Shown here piece by piece: positions 1 to 7,812 of a stretch of DNA of 64,000 nt. How positions within the stretch are numbered: the stretch's first letter is position 1; every line of letters begins with the position of its first letter. The notes under the pieces are model-generated. The model ran no database searches. It was not told the DNA's origin and saw only the letters and a list, made by a program, of their open reading frames with translations. The stretch covers positions 1-64,000 of the forward strand of contig NZ_JAIMCG010000006.1 in the NCBI RefSeq assembly GCF_019795295.1, written 5' to 3'. The translations under genes were made by a program, and so were the position numbers. Source of the DNA: Cupriavidus sp. AU9028. Its GTDB lineage: Bacteria > Pseudomonadota > Gammaproteobacteria > Burkholderiales > Burkholderiaceae.

Positions 1-409
<409 letters not shown>

Positions 410-444
410 CTATCGACCTGTCTGAGGAAATTGGACCACTACAG

Positions 445-571
445 GGGAACACCGGGAGCAATGGAAACACCGCTGGTTTGCTCCCCTCGCCCGCTTGTGG
501 GAGAGGGGGGAACACCGAAAGCATTGGAAACACCGCTGGTTTGCTCCCCTCGCCCGCTTGCGGGAGAGGGG
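445..571. repeat. Tandem 63-bp repeat carrying REP-like hairpins
   Basis: Two near-identical units begin with GGGAACACCG at 445 and 508. Each contains AACACCGCTGGTTTGCTCCCC and ends in a hairpin of the form CTCCCC-TCGCCCGCTTG-YGGGAGAGGGG. The hairpin resembles the G/C-rich REP-type palindromes scattered through Burkholderiales genomes. The second copy is followed by GCCGGGGGAGAGGG, the usual extended tail. No gene is seen between 444 and 614. Confidence 0.75.
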
Positions 572-614
572 CCGGGGGAGAGGGCAACGAGCGTCGGACT
601 ATCCCCACACCCCC

Positions 615-1259
615 TCAAGTCCTTCCCAGCCTTTCCCTCGTCAACGCCGCCACCCCACGGCACCAGGGCTCCGCTTCGCACCGCTGCCGTGCAAAGACCT
701 CGATCTGCTGCCGGTATTCCAGCGATAGCCCGATCACGTCCACGCCAAGCCGGAACATGTCGTGATGCCGGGGCGAGATGGTAAAGCTGGCTTCGACGGA
801 TGGGCTGCGCACCCGCATCGCCTCCAGATCGATCGACACCGGTCCGCCGCCGTGCCGCTCGACGTCGTCCATCATCGCGGCCACCTGCTCGGGTGGCAGC
901 ATCACCAGCAGCAAGCGGTTGTTCATCGCGTTCGAGTAGAAGATCTCGCCGAAGCTTGGCGCGATCACCGCCCGCACGCCATATTGCAGCAGGCCCCAGA
1001 CCGCATGCTCCCGGCTGGAGCCGCAGCCGAAATTCGCGCCGCCGATCAGGATGCGCGTATCGGCGAAGGTGGGCTGGTTCAGCACGAACGACGGGCGAGG
1101 GTTGCCTTGCGGATCGAAGCGCAGGTCATACAGCAGGCCCTGGGCCAGTCCCGACTTGTCGATGCCGCGCAGAAACTGCTTCGGCATGATCTGGTCGGTG
1201 TCCAGGTTCTCGATGCGAAGGGCGGCGGCGCGCCCCTCGATGCGCAGGGATTCAGACAT
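615..1259 (-). CDS. leuD: 3-isopropylmalate dehydratase small subunit (paralogue)
   Basis: This is the small swivelling subunit of an aconitase-family hydro-lyase that isomerises 2- and 3-isopropylmalate or a similar C5-C7 hydroxy diacid. It is 214 residues, close to the normal LeuD length. It shows the N-terminal NLDTDQIMPKQFL block and the family motif GANFGCGSSREHA. It overlaps leuC by 8 bp and lies last in a bug-leuC-leuD operon. There is no leuB nearby, so this pair may serve uptake-linked catabolism of a substituted malate rather than leucine synthesis. That role is inferred. Confidence 0.9.
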   Translation of the reverse strand: MSESLRIEGRAAALRIENLDTDQIMPKQFLRGIDKSGLAQGLLYDLRFDPQGNPRPSFVLNQPTFADTRILIGGANFGCGSSREHAVWGLLQYGVRAVIAPSFGEIFYSNAMNNRLLLVMLPPEQVAAMMDDVERHGGGPVSIDLEAMRVRSPSVEASFTISPRHHDMFRLGVDVIGLSLEYRQQIEVFARQRCEAEPWCRGVAALTRERLGRT

Positions 1260-2670
1260 GATGGCGCTCCAGCTTGCGAACGTCGGTGATCTTGCCGGTG
1301 ACGGCGGCGGCAGCGGCCATCGCCGGGCTCATCAGGTGGGTGATGGCGCCACGGCCCTGGCGGCCCTCGAAATTGCGGTTGGTAGTGGACGCGCAGCGCG
1401 TGCCGGCGGCCAACACATCGTCGTTCATCGCCAGGCACATCGAGCACCCGGGCTGACGCCATTCGAAGCCTGCCTCGGCCAGCAGGGCAGCGATGCCTTC
1501 GGCTTCCGCCTGCGCCTTCACGGCACCGGAGCCGGGCACCACCATCGCCCGCACACCAGGCGCGACGCGGCGGCCGCGCACGACCTCGGCCACCGCGCGC
1601 AGATCCTCGATCCGTCCATTGGTGCAGGAACCGATGAACACATGCTGGATGGGCGTGCCGTCCAGCCGGCTGCCCGCGGCAAGGCCGGTGTAGGTCAGTG
1701 CCTGGGCGGCGCTGCGCCGCGCCGGTTCGTCAGCGAGGGTTTCGGGCGCGGGCACGGCGCCATCGACGGGCACCACCTGGTCCGGACTGGTCCCCCAGGT
1801 GACATGAGGGACCACCTCGGAGGCATCGAAGCGGTGCTCGATATCGAAGACGGCACCATCGTCGCTGTGCAGCGTTGCCCAATGCGCCAGCGCGCGCTCG
1901 CGCAGCTCGCCTTCGATATCCGGCGCGCGGCTCAGCACGTAGTCCATGGCGAGCCGGTCCGGCGCGACCAGCGCACCGCGCGCCCCGGCCTCCACCGCCA
2001 TATTGCAGACGGTGAAGCGCGCTTCCACGCTCAGCGCCTCGATCGCCGAACCGCAGAATTCGACCACGTAGCCGCGCGCGCCCTGTGCGCCGATCCTGCC
2101 GATGATCATCAGCACCAGATCCTTGGCGGTGGTGCCAACCGGCAGCACGCCGTCGATGCGGATGCGCATGTCGCGGGCCATGCGGTAGACCAGGGTCTGC
2201 GTCGCCAACACGTGTTCGACCTCGGACGTACCGATGCCAAAGCCCAGTGCGCCAAGCGCGCCGTAGGTGGTGGTGTGGCTGTCGCCGCAGATCACCACCA
2301 TGCCGGGGCGGATCATGCCGTGCTCGGGCGCGACCACATGCTCGATGCCCTGGAGCCGGTCATTGGTGTCGAACAGGGCGATGCCATGCCGCTCGCAGTT
2401 GGCCTTCAGGTTGGTGGCCTGCAGCGCGGAGGCCGGATCGGCGATCACCCGGACCGCGCCAGGGTGGGTCGGGATGATGTGGCTCACCACGGCGACATTC
2501 TGCCCAGGCATCAGCACCGGCCGGCCCTGTTCATGCAGGCCGGCAAAGGCCTGCGGGCTGGTGTACTCGTTCATCAGATGCAGGTCGCAGAACAACAGGA
2601 CGTTGTCCTCGTCCAGCCGGGCGACCGTATGGGAATCGACGAGCTTGCGATATAGCGTGCGCGGGGTCAT
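1252..2670 (-). CDS. leuC: 3-isopropylmalate dehydratase large subunit (paralogue)
   Basis: This is the catalytic 4Fe-4S subunit paired with LeuD, 472 residues as usual for LeuC. The three expected cluster cysteines are visible: C349 in FIGSCTNG, then C409 and C412 in PGCSMC. The SHTTTYGALGALGFGIGTSE block is also family-typical. The gene starts 90 bp downstream of a Bug receptor gene on the same strand and overlaps leuD, so the three are probably one transcript. Isopropylmalate, citramalate/citraconate and dimethylmalate isomerases share this fold and cannot be told apart by eye. Confidence 0.92.
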   Translation of the reverse strand: MTPRTLYRKLVDSHTVARLDEDNVLLFCDLHLMNEYTSPQAFAGLHEQGRPVLMPGQNVAVVSHIIPTHPGAVRVIADPASALQATNLKANCERHGIALFDTNDRLQGIEHVVAPEHGMIRPGMVVICGDSHTTTYGALGALGFGIGTSEVEHVLATQTLVYRMARDMRIRIDGVLPVGTTAKDLVLMIIGRIGAQGARGYVVEFCGSAIEALSVEARFTVCNMAVEAGARGALVAPDRLAMDYVLSRAPDIEGELRERALAHWATLHSDDGAVFDIEHRFDASEVVPHVTWGTSPDQVVPVDGAVPAPETLADEPARRSAAQALTYTGLAAGSRLDGTPIQHVFIGSCTNGRIEDLRAVAEVVRGRRVAPGVRAMVVPGSGAVKAQAEAEGIAALLAEAGFEWRQPGCSMCLAMNDDVLAAGTRCASTTNRNFEGRQGRGAITHLMSPAMAAAAAVTGKITDVRKLERHHV

Positions 2671-2760
2671 GCGGGATTCCAGGAGATTCGATGCGCCGGC
2701 AGTGGTATGCGACCGCCGGCATCCAGGGACGTCGATAGCGAAGCGGGATGACTCAGGGGA

Positions 2761-3729
2761 TCATTCGGCGGTAATGCCGCGCTCCTTGATCAGCTTTGCC
2801 CACACCGGCATTTCCCTGGCCAGCCGCTCGCGCGCGGCCTCCGGGGTCGTCGGCATCGGGTCGAAGCCTTCTCGCACCATGCGCTCCTTCAGCGCAGGGG
2901 CGTTCAGCGCCGTATTGAGCGCGGCATTCAGCCGGGCGATCACCGGCTGCGGCGTGCCCGCCGGCGCGAACACCATGAACCACGTCTCGAAGGCGTAGTC
3001 GGGCAGCCCCGCCTCGGCGATGGTGGGCACAGTGGGCATCAGCGCCGAGCGTTTCGGTCCGGTCACGCCGATCGCGCGCAGCTTGCCGGCCTGCACCTGC
3101 TGCTGCGCGGCGGATAGCACCGGGAAGCTCATGTTGACCTGCCCGGCGATGGTGTCGACCAGGGCCGGGCCGCCGCCGCGGTAGGGAATATGTTCGATCG
3201 GAACGTTGGCTACGCTCTTGAACAGCTCCGCCGCCATATGGAAGGTACTGCCCGGTCCCGCCGAGCCGTAGGTGTACTTGCCGGGCTCGGCCTTGAGCAT
3301 CGCCAGCAGGCCCTTCAGGTCCTGCGCGGGCAGCTTGTTGTTGACCACCAGCACGTGCTGCGAGCTGGCGACCATGCCGATTGGCGCCAGGTCCTTCTGC
3401 GTGTCATACGGCATGCGGGCGAACAGCGCCGGATTGATGGCCAGCGACACGGTCTGCAGGCCGATCGTGTAGCCGTCGGCGGCGGACTTGGCAACGGCGT
3501 CCACGCCGATATTGCCGCCCGCGCCGCCCTTGTTCTCGATCACGATGGTGCCACCCATGGCCTTGGCCCATTCGTCGGCCACCAGGCGCGCCGCGATATC
3601 GGCGCTGCCACCCGGCGCGTACGGCACCACCAGCTTGATCGGGCGTTCGGGGTATTTCGTTTGCGCCTGCGCCGCGCCAATCGCGCAACAGGACAGGACG
3701 AAGGTAGCGGCAAGCCATTGGGGTGTCAT
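2761..3729 (-). CDS. Bug/TctC-family periplasmic substrate-binding protein
   Basis: This is an extracytoplasmic receptor of the tripartite tricarboxylate transporter type, 322 residues. A Sec signal peptide ends around GAAQAQ. Family blocks follow: VVPYAPGGSADIAAR, VIENKGGAGGNIG, ADGYTIGLQ and HIPYRGGGPALVD. ATG at 3729 has GGAGAC upstream and is preferred over 3741. It is first in the bug-leuC-leuD operon, divergent from a LysR gene, so it probably delivers the organic acid that LeuCD acts on. No TctA/TctB genes adjoin it. Confidence 0.9.
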   Translation of the reverse strand: MTPQWLAATFVLSCCAIGAAQAQTKYPERPIKLVVPYAPGGSADIAARLVADEWAKAMGGTIVIENKGGAGGNIGVDAVAKSAADGYTIGLQTVSLAINPALFARMPYDTQKDLAPIGMVASSQHVLVVNNKLPAQDLKGLLAMLKAEPGKYTYGSAGPGSTFHMAAELFKSVANVPIEHIPYRGGGPALVDTIAGQVNMSFPVLSAAQQQVQAGKLRAIGVTGPKRSALMPTVPTIAEAGLPDYAFETWFMVFAPAGTPQPVIARLNAALNTALNAPALKERMVREGFDPMPTTPEAARERLAREMPVWAKLIKERGITAE

Positions 3730-3766
3730 GGGCGTCTCCATCGTGGTGTGGTTATGCGAGGCATCC

Positions 3767-3777
3767 TATCATTGATA
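3767..3777. promoter_or_regulatory. Candidate LysR-type site in the divergent promoter
   Basis: TATCATTGATA is a perfect 11-bp palindrome in the 100-bp gap between the divergent bug-leuCD operon and the LysR gene. Its place and A/T-rich character fit part of a LysR operator. This is a positional inference only. Confidence 0.4.
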
Positions 3778-3829
3778 AAAACACGCATAATTTCCGGTTG
3801 GCACATTCTTGATTAACTGAAATTCATCA

Positions 3830-4756
3830 ATGGACGGCTTCTCGGACATCGCGTTTTTCGCCATGCTCAATAAACACGGCAGCCTCGCCGCGGCGGCGCA
3901 GGAACTGGGCGTTACGCCGCCCGCGGTCAGCAAGCGGCTGGCGGCGCTCGAGCGGCGGCTCGGCGTGCGGCTGCTGCAGCGGACCACCCGCAGGTTGAGC
4001 CTGACGCCCGAAGGCGAAACCTATCTGGTGGAAGGCACGCGGGTGCTGGCGGAGCTGCAGGCGCTGGAGCAGACCGTGACGGGCAGCAGCGCGACGCCGC
4101 ACGGCCTGCTGCGGGTCAGCGCGACACTCGGCTTCGGGCGGCGCCATGTCGCACCCGCGCTCGCGGCCTTTGCGCGGGCCTACCCGCGCGTCGAAGTGCA
4201 GATGCACCTCAGCGACCGCCCGGTCAATCTGGTCGAGCAGGGCTTCGACCTGCAGATCCGCTTCGGCGATCTGCCCGATGCCCGGCTCACGGCGCGCCTG
4301 CTCGCCAACAATCGCCGGCTGCTGTGCGCGACGCCCGGCTACCTGAAGGCGGCCGGCACGCCAGCCACGCCGCAGGACCTGACCCGGCACGACTGCATCT
4401 TCATCCGCGAGAGCGATGAAACCTTCGGTACCTGGCATCTGCGCAATGGTGCGCGCCACGAGACCGTGAAGGTGCGGGGACAGCTGAGCACCAACGATGG
4501 CGAATCGGCGCTGGCGTGGGCGCGCGAAGGCAGGGGGATCCTGCTGCGATCCGAATGGGACGTCGCGCCGCTGCTGCGCAGTGGCGAACTGCGCGTGGTG
4601 CTGCCGGAATGGTCGCTTCCCAATGCCGCCATCTATCTGGTCTTTCCCACGCGCAGCCACCTGTCGGCCAAGACGCGGGCGCTGGTGGACTTCCTGCTGG
4701 AGCGGTTCGCTGCGCACCGCCAACGCGGTACGCAGGCACCGTATCACGGCTGGTGA
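3830..4756 (+). CDS. LysR-family transcriptional regulator
   Basis: This 308-residue LysR protein has a winged HTH in the first 60 residues (GSLAAAAQELGVTPPAVSKRLAAL) followed by a periplasmic-binding-like effector domain. It is transcribed divergently from bug-leuC-leuD, the classic layout for a LysR activator of its neighbour. The effector would probably be an organic acid or its CoA-free derivative taken up by that operon; this is inferred. Nothing in the protein looks truncated. Confidence 0.93.
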   Translation: MDGFSDIAFFAMLNKHGSLAAAAQELGVTPPAVSKRLAALERRLGVRLLQRTTRRLSLTPEGETYLVEGTRVLAELQALEQTVTGSSATPHGLLRVSATLGFGRRHVAPALAAFARAYPRVEVQMHLSDRPVNLVEQGFDLQIRFGDLPDARLTARLLANNRRLLCATPGYLKAAGTPATPQDLTRHDCIFIRESDETFGTWHLRNGARHETVKVRGQLSTNDGESALAWAREGRGILLRSEWDVAPLLRSGELRVVLPEWSLPNAAIYLVFPTRSHLSAKTRALVDFLLERFAAHRQRGTQAPYHGW

Positions 4757-4917
4757 CCGCCCCAAAGGCAGGCGGACGGGTCCCGCACCGGGCTTGACTG
4801 GCCCTCGAATCCCACTGCGCAACGCCGGCAGCTGTTGCCCTGGAGCAGATTCGGCGCCAGAGCCATCGATCAGGATGAGGATTCCCCGGGGCTGAATGCG
4901 CCAGCGGGGCCGGTGCT

Positions 4918-5350
4918 TCAGCCCACCCGGCGGTCGCGCCCCGCCCAGAACGGCTCGCGCACTTCCTTGCGCGAAATCTTGCCATTCGGATTGCGCGGCA
5001 GTTCGGCGACGAAATCGACCGACCTGGGCTTCTTGAAGTCGGCGAGCAGCGCGCGGCAGTGCTGGATCAATTCGCCTTCGCTGGCCTGCATGCCGGGACG
5101 CAGCACCACCACGGCTTTCACCGCTTCGCCGCAGGTCTCGTCGGGAACGCCGACGACGCATGCCTCGTAGACCGCCGGATGGCTGTACAGCGCCTGCTCG
5201 ACTTCGGTGGGGTAGATATTGAACCCGCCGGAAATCACCATGTCCTTGCTGCGGTCCACGATGTAGATGTAGCCCTGGTCGTCCACGCGTGCCAGATCGC
5301 CGGTGCGCAGCCAGCCCTGTGCATCGAAGGCCTTCTGCGTCAGTTCGGAG
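4918..5350 (-). pseudogene. 3' remnant of an AMP-forming acyl-CoA synthetase
   Basis: The frame carries only the C-terminal lid of an acyl-CoA ligase: GWLRTGDLARVDDQGYIY, then SKDMVISGGFNIYPTEVEQAL, and PRNPNGKISRKEVRE with the catalytic lysine. The ATP-binding core is absent. Homology ends near 5350, where the sequence switches to a dehydrogenase remnant on the opposite strand. A GTG at 5286 could start a short ORF, but the similarity extends upstream without a start codon, so this is a truncated gene and not a small one. Confidence 0.85.
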
Positions 5351-5354
5351 CGGC

Positions 5355-5894
5355 CAGTTCGTCGATGCGGACATTTTGATGCACGAGGTCCGCGTGCCCG
5401 CGGCCAACCTGATCGGCAGGGAAGGAGACGGCTTCCGGATCGCCATGAATCGCATCAACGTCAACCGGCTGCTGCATTGCCCGACCATGATCGGCCTGGC
5501 CCGCCAGGCGCTGCGGCACACCATCGCCTATGCCAATACGCGACGCCAGTTCGGCGGCCCGATCAGCCGCTTCCAGGCGATCCAGCACATGATCGCCGAC
5601 ATGGCGACCGCGCTCTACGCCTGCGAACAGATGGTGCTGGCTACTGCCACACGCACCGATGCGGGCGAGGACATCCGTACCGAAGCCTCGATGTGCAAGC
5701 TGTTCGTATCCGAGCGTTGCTTCGAGATCGCGGACAAGGCAGTGCAGATCCACGGCAACGTTGGCGTTACCCGCAACCACCCGGTGGAGTTCGTCTTTCG
5801 CCGGCTGCGGATGTACCGCATCGTCACGGGCACCAGCGAGATCCAGCGCAATACCGTCGCCAAGGGCGTCCTTGCCGATGACGGCAGGGAATAG
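5355..5894 (+). pseudogene. 3' remnant of an acyl-CoA dehydrogenase
   Basis: The frame encodes the last third to half of an acyl-CoA dehydrogenase. It begins at HEVRVPAANLIGREGDGF, continues through the C-terminal helical domain (RRQFGGPISRFQAIQHMIADM), and ends with IHGNVGVTRNHP and GTSEIQRNTVAKGVL. The N-terminal and beta domains are missing. It meets the acyl-CoA synthetase remnant head to head at about 5350. Residues where this superfamily usually has its catalytic Glu are Asn (INVNRL) and Thr (VTGTSEIQ), so the ancestral enzyme may have been atypical. Confidence 0.85.
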
Positions 5895-5985
5895 ACCATG
5901 CGCTGGAAACGCAATTAACCGCCAGCGGCTTCGTTCACCCCGAACATTGGCCTGCAGGCAGACGGGCGGGCGCCCCGCTCCTGCG

Positions 5986-6639
5986 TCAGGTACCGCTGCG
6001 GCGCGGTAGACCCGGTTTGACCTGGCCCGCTTCGCGTCGCCGCCGCACCCCGTCCACCAGCGTTCGAACCATGGCATCGGCGAGGCGGTCCTTGCTTGCC
6101 GCGTCCCGGTCCGCCTCCGGCCGGTACCAGATCAGCGACCACTGGATGCCGCCGAGCAGGGTCTTGACCGCAACCGATACGTCCAGGTCTGGGGCCAGCG
6201 AACCGTCGTCCCTTGCCGCCTGCGCCTGATCCTTGAAGAGCTGCTCGAAGCGGTCGCGGCTGGCGATCAGCTCGTCGAGCGTCTGCCGCTGTGCCGGCGT
6301 GGTGGCGCCGAATCGATGCATCTGGACGCCTTGCGCCACCACGCTTTCGAAGGTGTGGTGCGTCAGTACCGCCATCGCATGCGCGCGCAGCATCGCCGCC
6401 AGCACCGTCATGGCATCCCCGCCTGCTTCCCGCGCCGGTTCGACTGCCTCGAACAGGCGGCGCATGCCCTCCCGATGCACGTCGAAGAACAGGTCGATCT
6501 TGGACGCGTAGTGGTGGTAAATGCGGCCCTTGGTCGCGCCGAGCCGGCGGGCGACATCGTCGATGCTGGTGGCGTGGAATCCCTGCTCCATGAAACAGGC
6601 GGCGGCTTGTTCCAGGATCTCTTGCTTGCTTGGAGTCAT
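5986..6639 (-). CDS. TetR-family transcriptional repressor
   Basis: This 217-residue TetR protein has an N-terminal HTH (FHATSIDDVARRLGATKGRIYHHYASK) and a helical ligand domain. It is divergent from the DenD-like dehydrogenase/monooxygenase operon. A palindrome overlaps that operon's promoter, so this protein probably represses it until an inducer binds. The C-terminus is basic and free of other domains. The inducer cannot be inferred. Confidence 0.92.
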   Translation of the reverse strand: MTPSKQEILEQAAACFMEQGFHATSIDDVARRLGATKGRIYHHYASKIDLFFDVHREGMRRLFEAVEPAREAGGDAMTVLAAMLRAHAMAVLTHHTFESVVAQGVQMHRFGATTPAQRQTLDELIASRDRFEQLFKDQAQAARDDGSLAPDLDVSVAVKTLLGGIQWSLIWYRPEADRDAASKDRLADAMVRTLVDGVRRRREAGQVKPGLPRRSGT

Positions 6640-6735
6640 TCAGGTTCGGCGGGGGGACGAGCGGGAGCGATGGCAGGCGGCCTATCGTACACGATCGACG
6701 TCAGGTGTCCCCCCGTAAAGACCGGAATGCGGTGG

Positions 6736-6764
6736 TTGCGTTGCTAAAACCTACCGAGTAGTAT
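6736..6764 (+). promoter_or_regulatory. Sigma70-type promoter with overlapping TetR-type operator
   Basis: TTGCGT (6736-6741), a 17-bp spacer and TAGTAT (6759-6764) form a good sigma70-type promoter for the dehydrogenase operon. The palindrome CTAC-CGA-GTAG at 6751-6761 lies between the boxes and touches the -10, where repressor binding would block polymerase. The divergent TetR gene is the obvious candidate to bind it. Confidence 0.65.
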
Positions 6765-6837
6765 GTTCCAGAAGAAGGGGCAGCAGTCCTCTCTGACACA
6801 ACCGCCGGGTCCGACCGGCGGGCATGGGAGACAAGCG

Positions 6838-7812
6838 ATGCGCGTGTTGATAACCGGTGCAGCGGGGTTCATCGGGGCGGCCTTGCTCAGGGCGCTCGCC
6901 TCGCAGCCCCGCCTGGTCGGCAGAAGCGGCGAGAGGGTGCCTGTCGAGGAGGTGGTGCTTGCTGACCGCGCCCAACCAGCGGTGCCAGCGTCGGCGCCAT
7001 TTCAGATCCGCGCGGAGCAGGGCGATTTCGCCGACCCGGCCTTCATCGAGCGGCTGGCGGCATACCGGCCCGATACGGTCTTCCATCTCGCCGCCAGCCT
7101 GACGCTGGATGCGGAAACGGACGAGCCGCGCGCCTATGCGGTCAATGTGGAGGCGCTTCGTGCGTTGATACGGAGTACGTCGCGCGAGCCGATCCGGCTC
7201 GTGTTCGCCAGCTCGGTCGCGGTGTTCGGCGGCGTGCTGCCGCCCTCGGTGGACGAGAGCGTCCCGCCGGCACCCGATACGGTGTACGGCACGCACAAGG
7301 CCGTCGCCGAGCGTCTTCTCGCCGATGCCAGTCGGCGCGGCACCGTGGACGCCCGCGCGCTGCGGCTACCGGTGGTGCTGGTGCGCTCCGGCTCGGCCAC
7401 GCCGTCGGTGTCGGACCGTATCGCCGCCATCGTGCGGGAGCCGCTCGCGGGCCGCGATGTGACCTGCGGCCTCGCGACGGATACGCCGATTGCAGTGGCC
7501 TCGGTGCAGGCCGTCGCCCGCGCGCTGATTGCCCTGCACGACGTTGCGCCTGACCGATTGCCTCACGGCCGCGTGCTGAACCTGCCGTCGCTGACAGCCA
7601 CCGTGGGCGAGATGGTGGCGGCCGTGGCTCGCGCCGGCGGCGCGCAGGCCGCGGCGCGCATCCATTTCGAACCCGATGCCGGCCTGCAGCGCATCGTCCA
7701 GAGCTGGCCCCGCGCGCTGATTTCTCCGGCGGCGGAACGGCTGGGCCTGCGCGCCGACGCGAGCTTCGACCAGATCGTCGCCAACTATCGAAACAGCCAG
7801 GAGGGGCCATGA
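6838..7812 (+). CDS. denD: DenD-like NAD-dependent epimerase/dehydrogenase (extended SDR)
   Basis: This is a 324-residue extended short-chain dehydrogenase. TGAAGFIG binds the dinucleotide near the N-terminus, and the catalytic Ser (ASSVAVFGG) and YGTHK pair are present. The REPLAGRD and NLPSLTATVGEMVAAV regions match D-erythronate dehydrogenase (DenD), which oxidises D-erythronate to 2-oxo-tetronate. ATG 6838 is chosen because GGGAG precedes it and the upstream ATG at 6763 lies in the promoter -10. Its stop overlaps the next gene's start (ATGA). The usual tetronate-kinase partners are missing, so the substrate may differ. Confidence 0.75.
   Translation: MRVLITGAAGFIGAALLRALASQPRLVGRSGERVPVEEVVLADRAQPAVPASAPFQIRAEQGDFADPAFIERLAAYRPDTVFHLAASLTLDAETDEPRAYAVNVEALRALIRSTSREPIRLVFASSVAVFGGVLPPSVDESVPPAPDTVYGTHKAVAERLLADASRRGTVDARALRLPVVLVRSGSATPSVSDRIAAIVREPLAGRDVTCGLATDTPIAVASVQAVARALIALHDVAPDRLPHGRVLNLPSLTATVGEMVAAVARAGGAQAAARIHFEPDAGLQRIVQSWPRALISPAAERLGLRADASFDQIVANYRNSQEGP

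Noticed and set aside
445-571. CRISPR array
   Set aside because: There are only two adjacent units, no unique spacers and no cas genes; the repeat contains a REP-like hairpin.
3827-5524. 565-codon minus-strand frame
   Set aside because: It mixes antisense LysR sequence with other frames of the ligase remnant; only 4918-5350 in another frame shows real homology.
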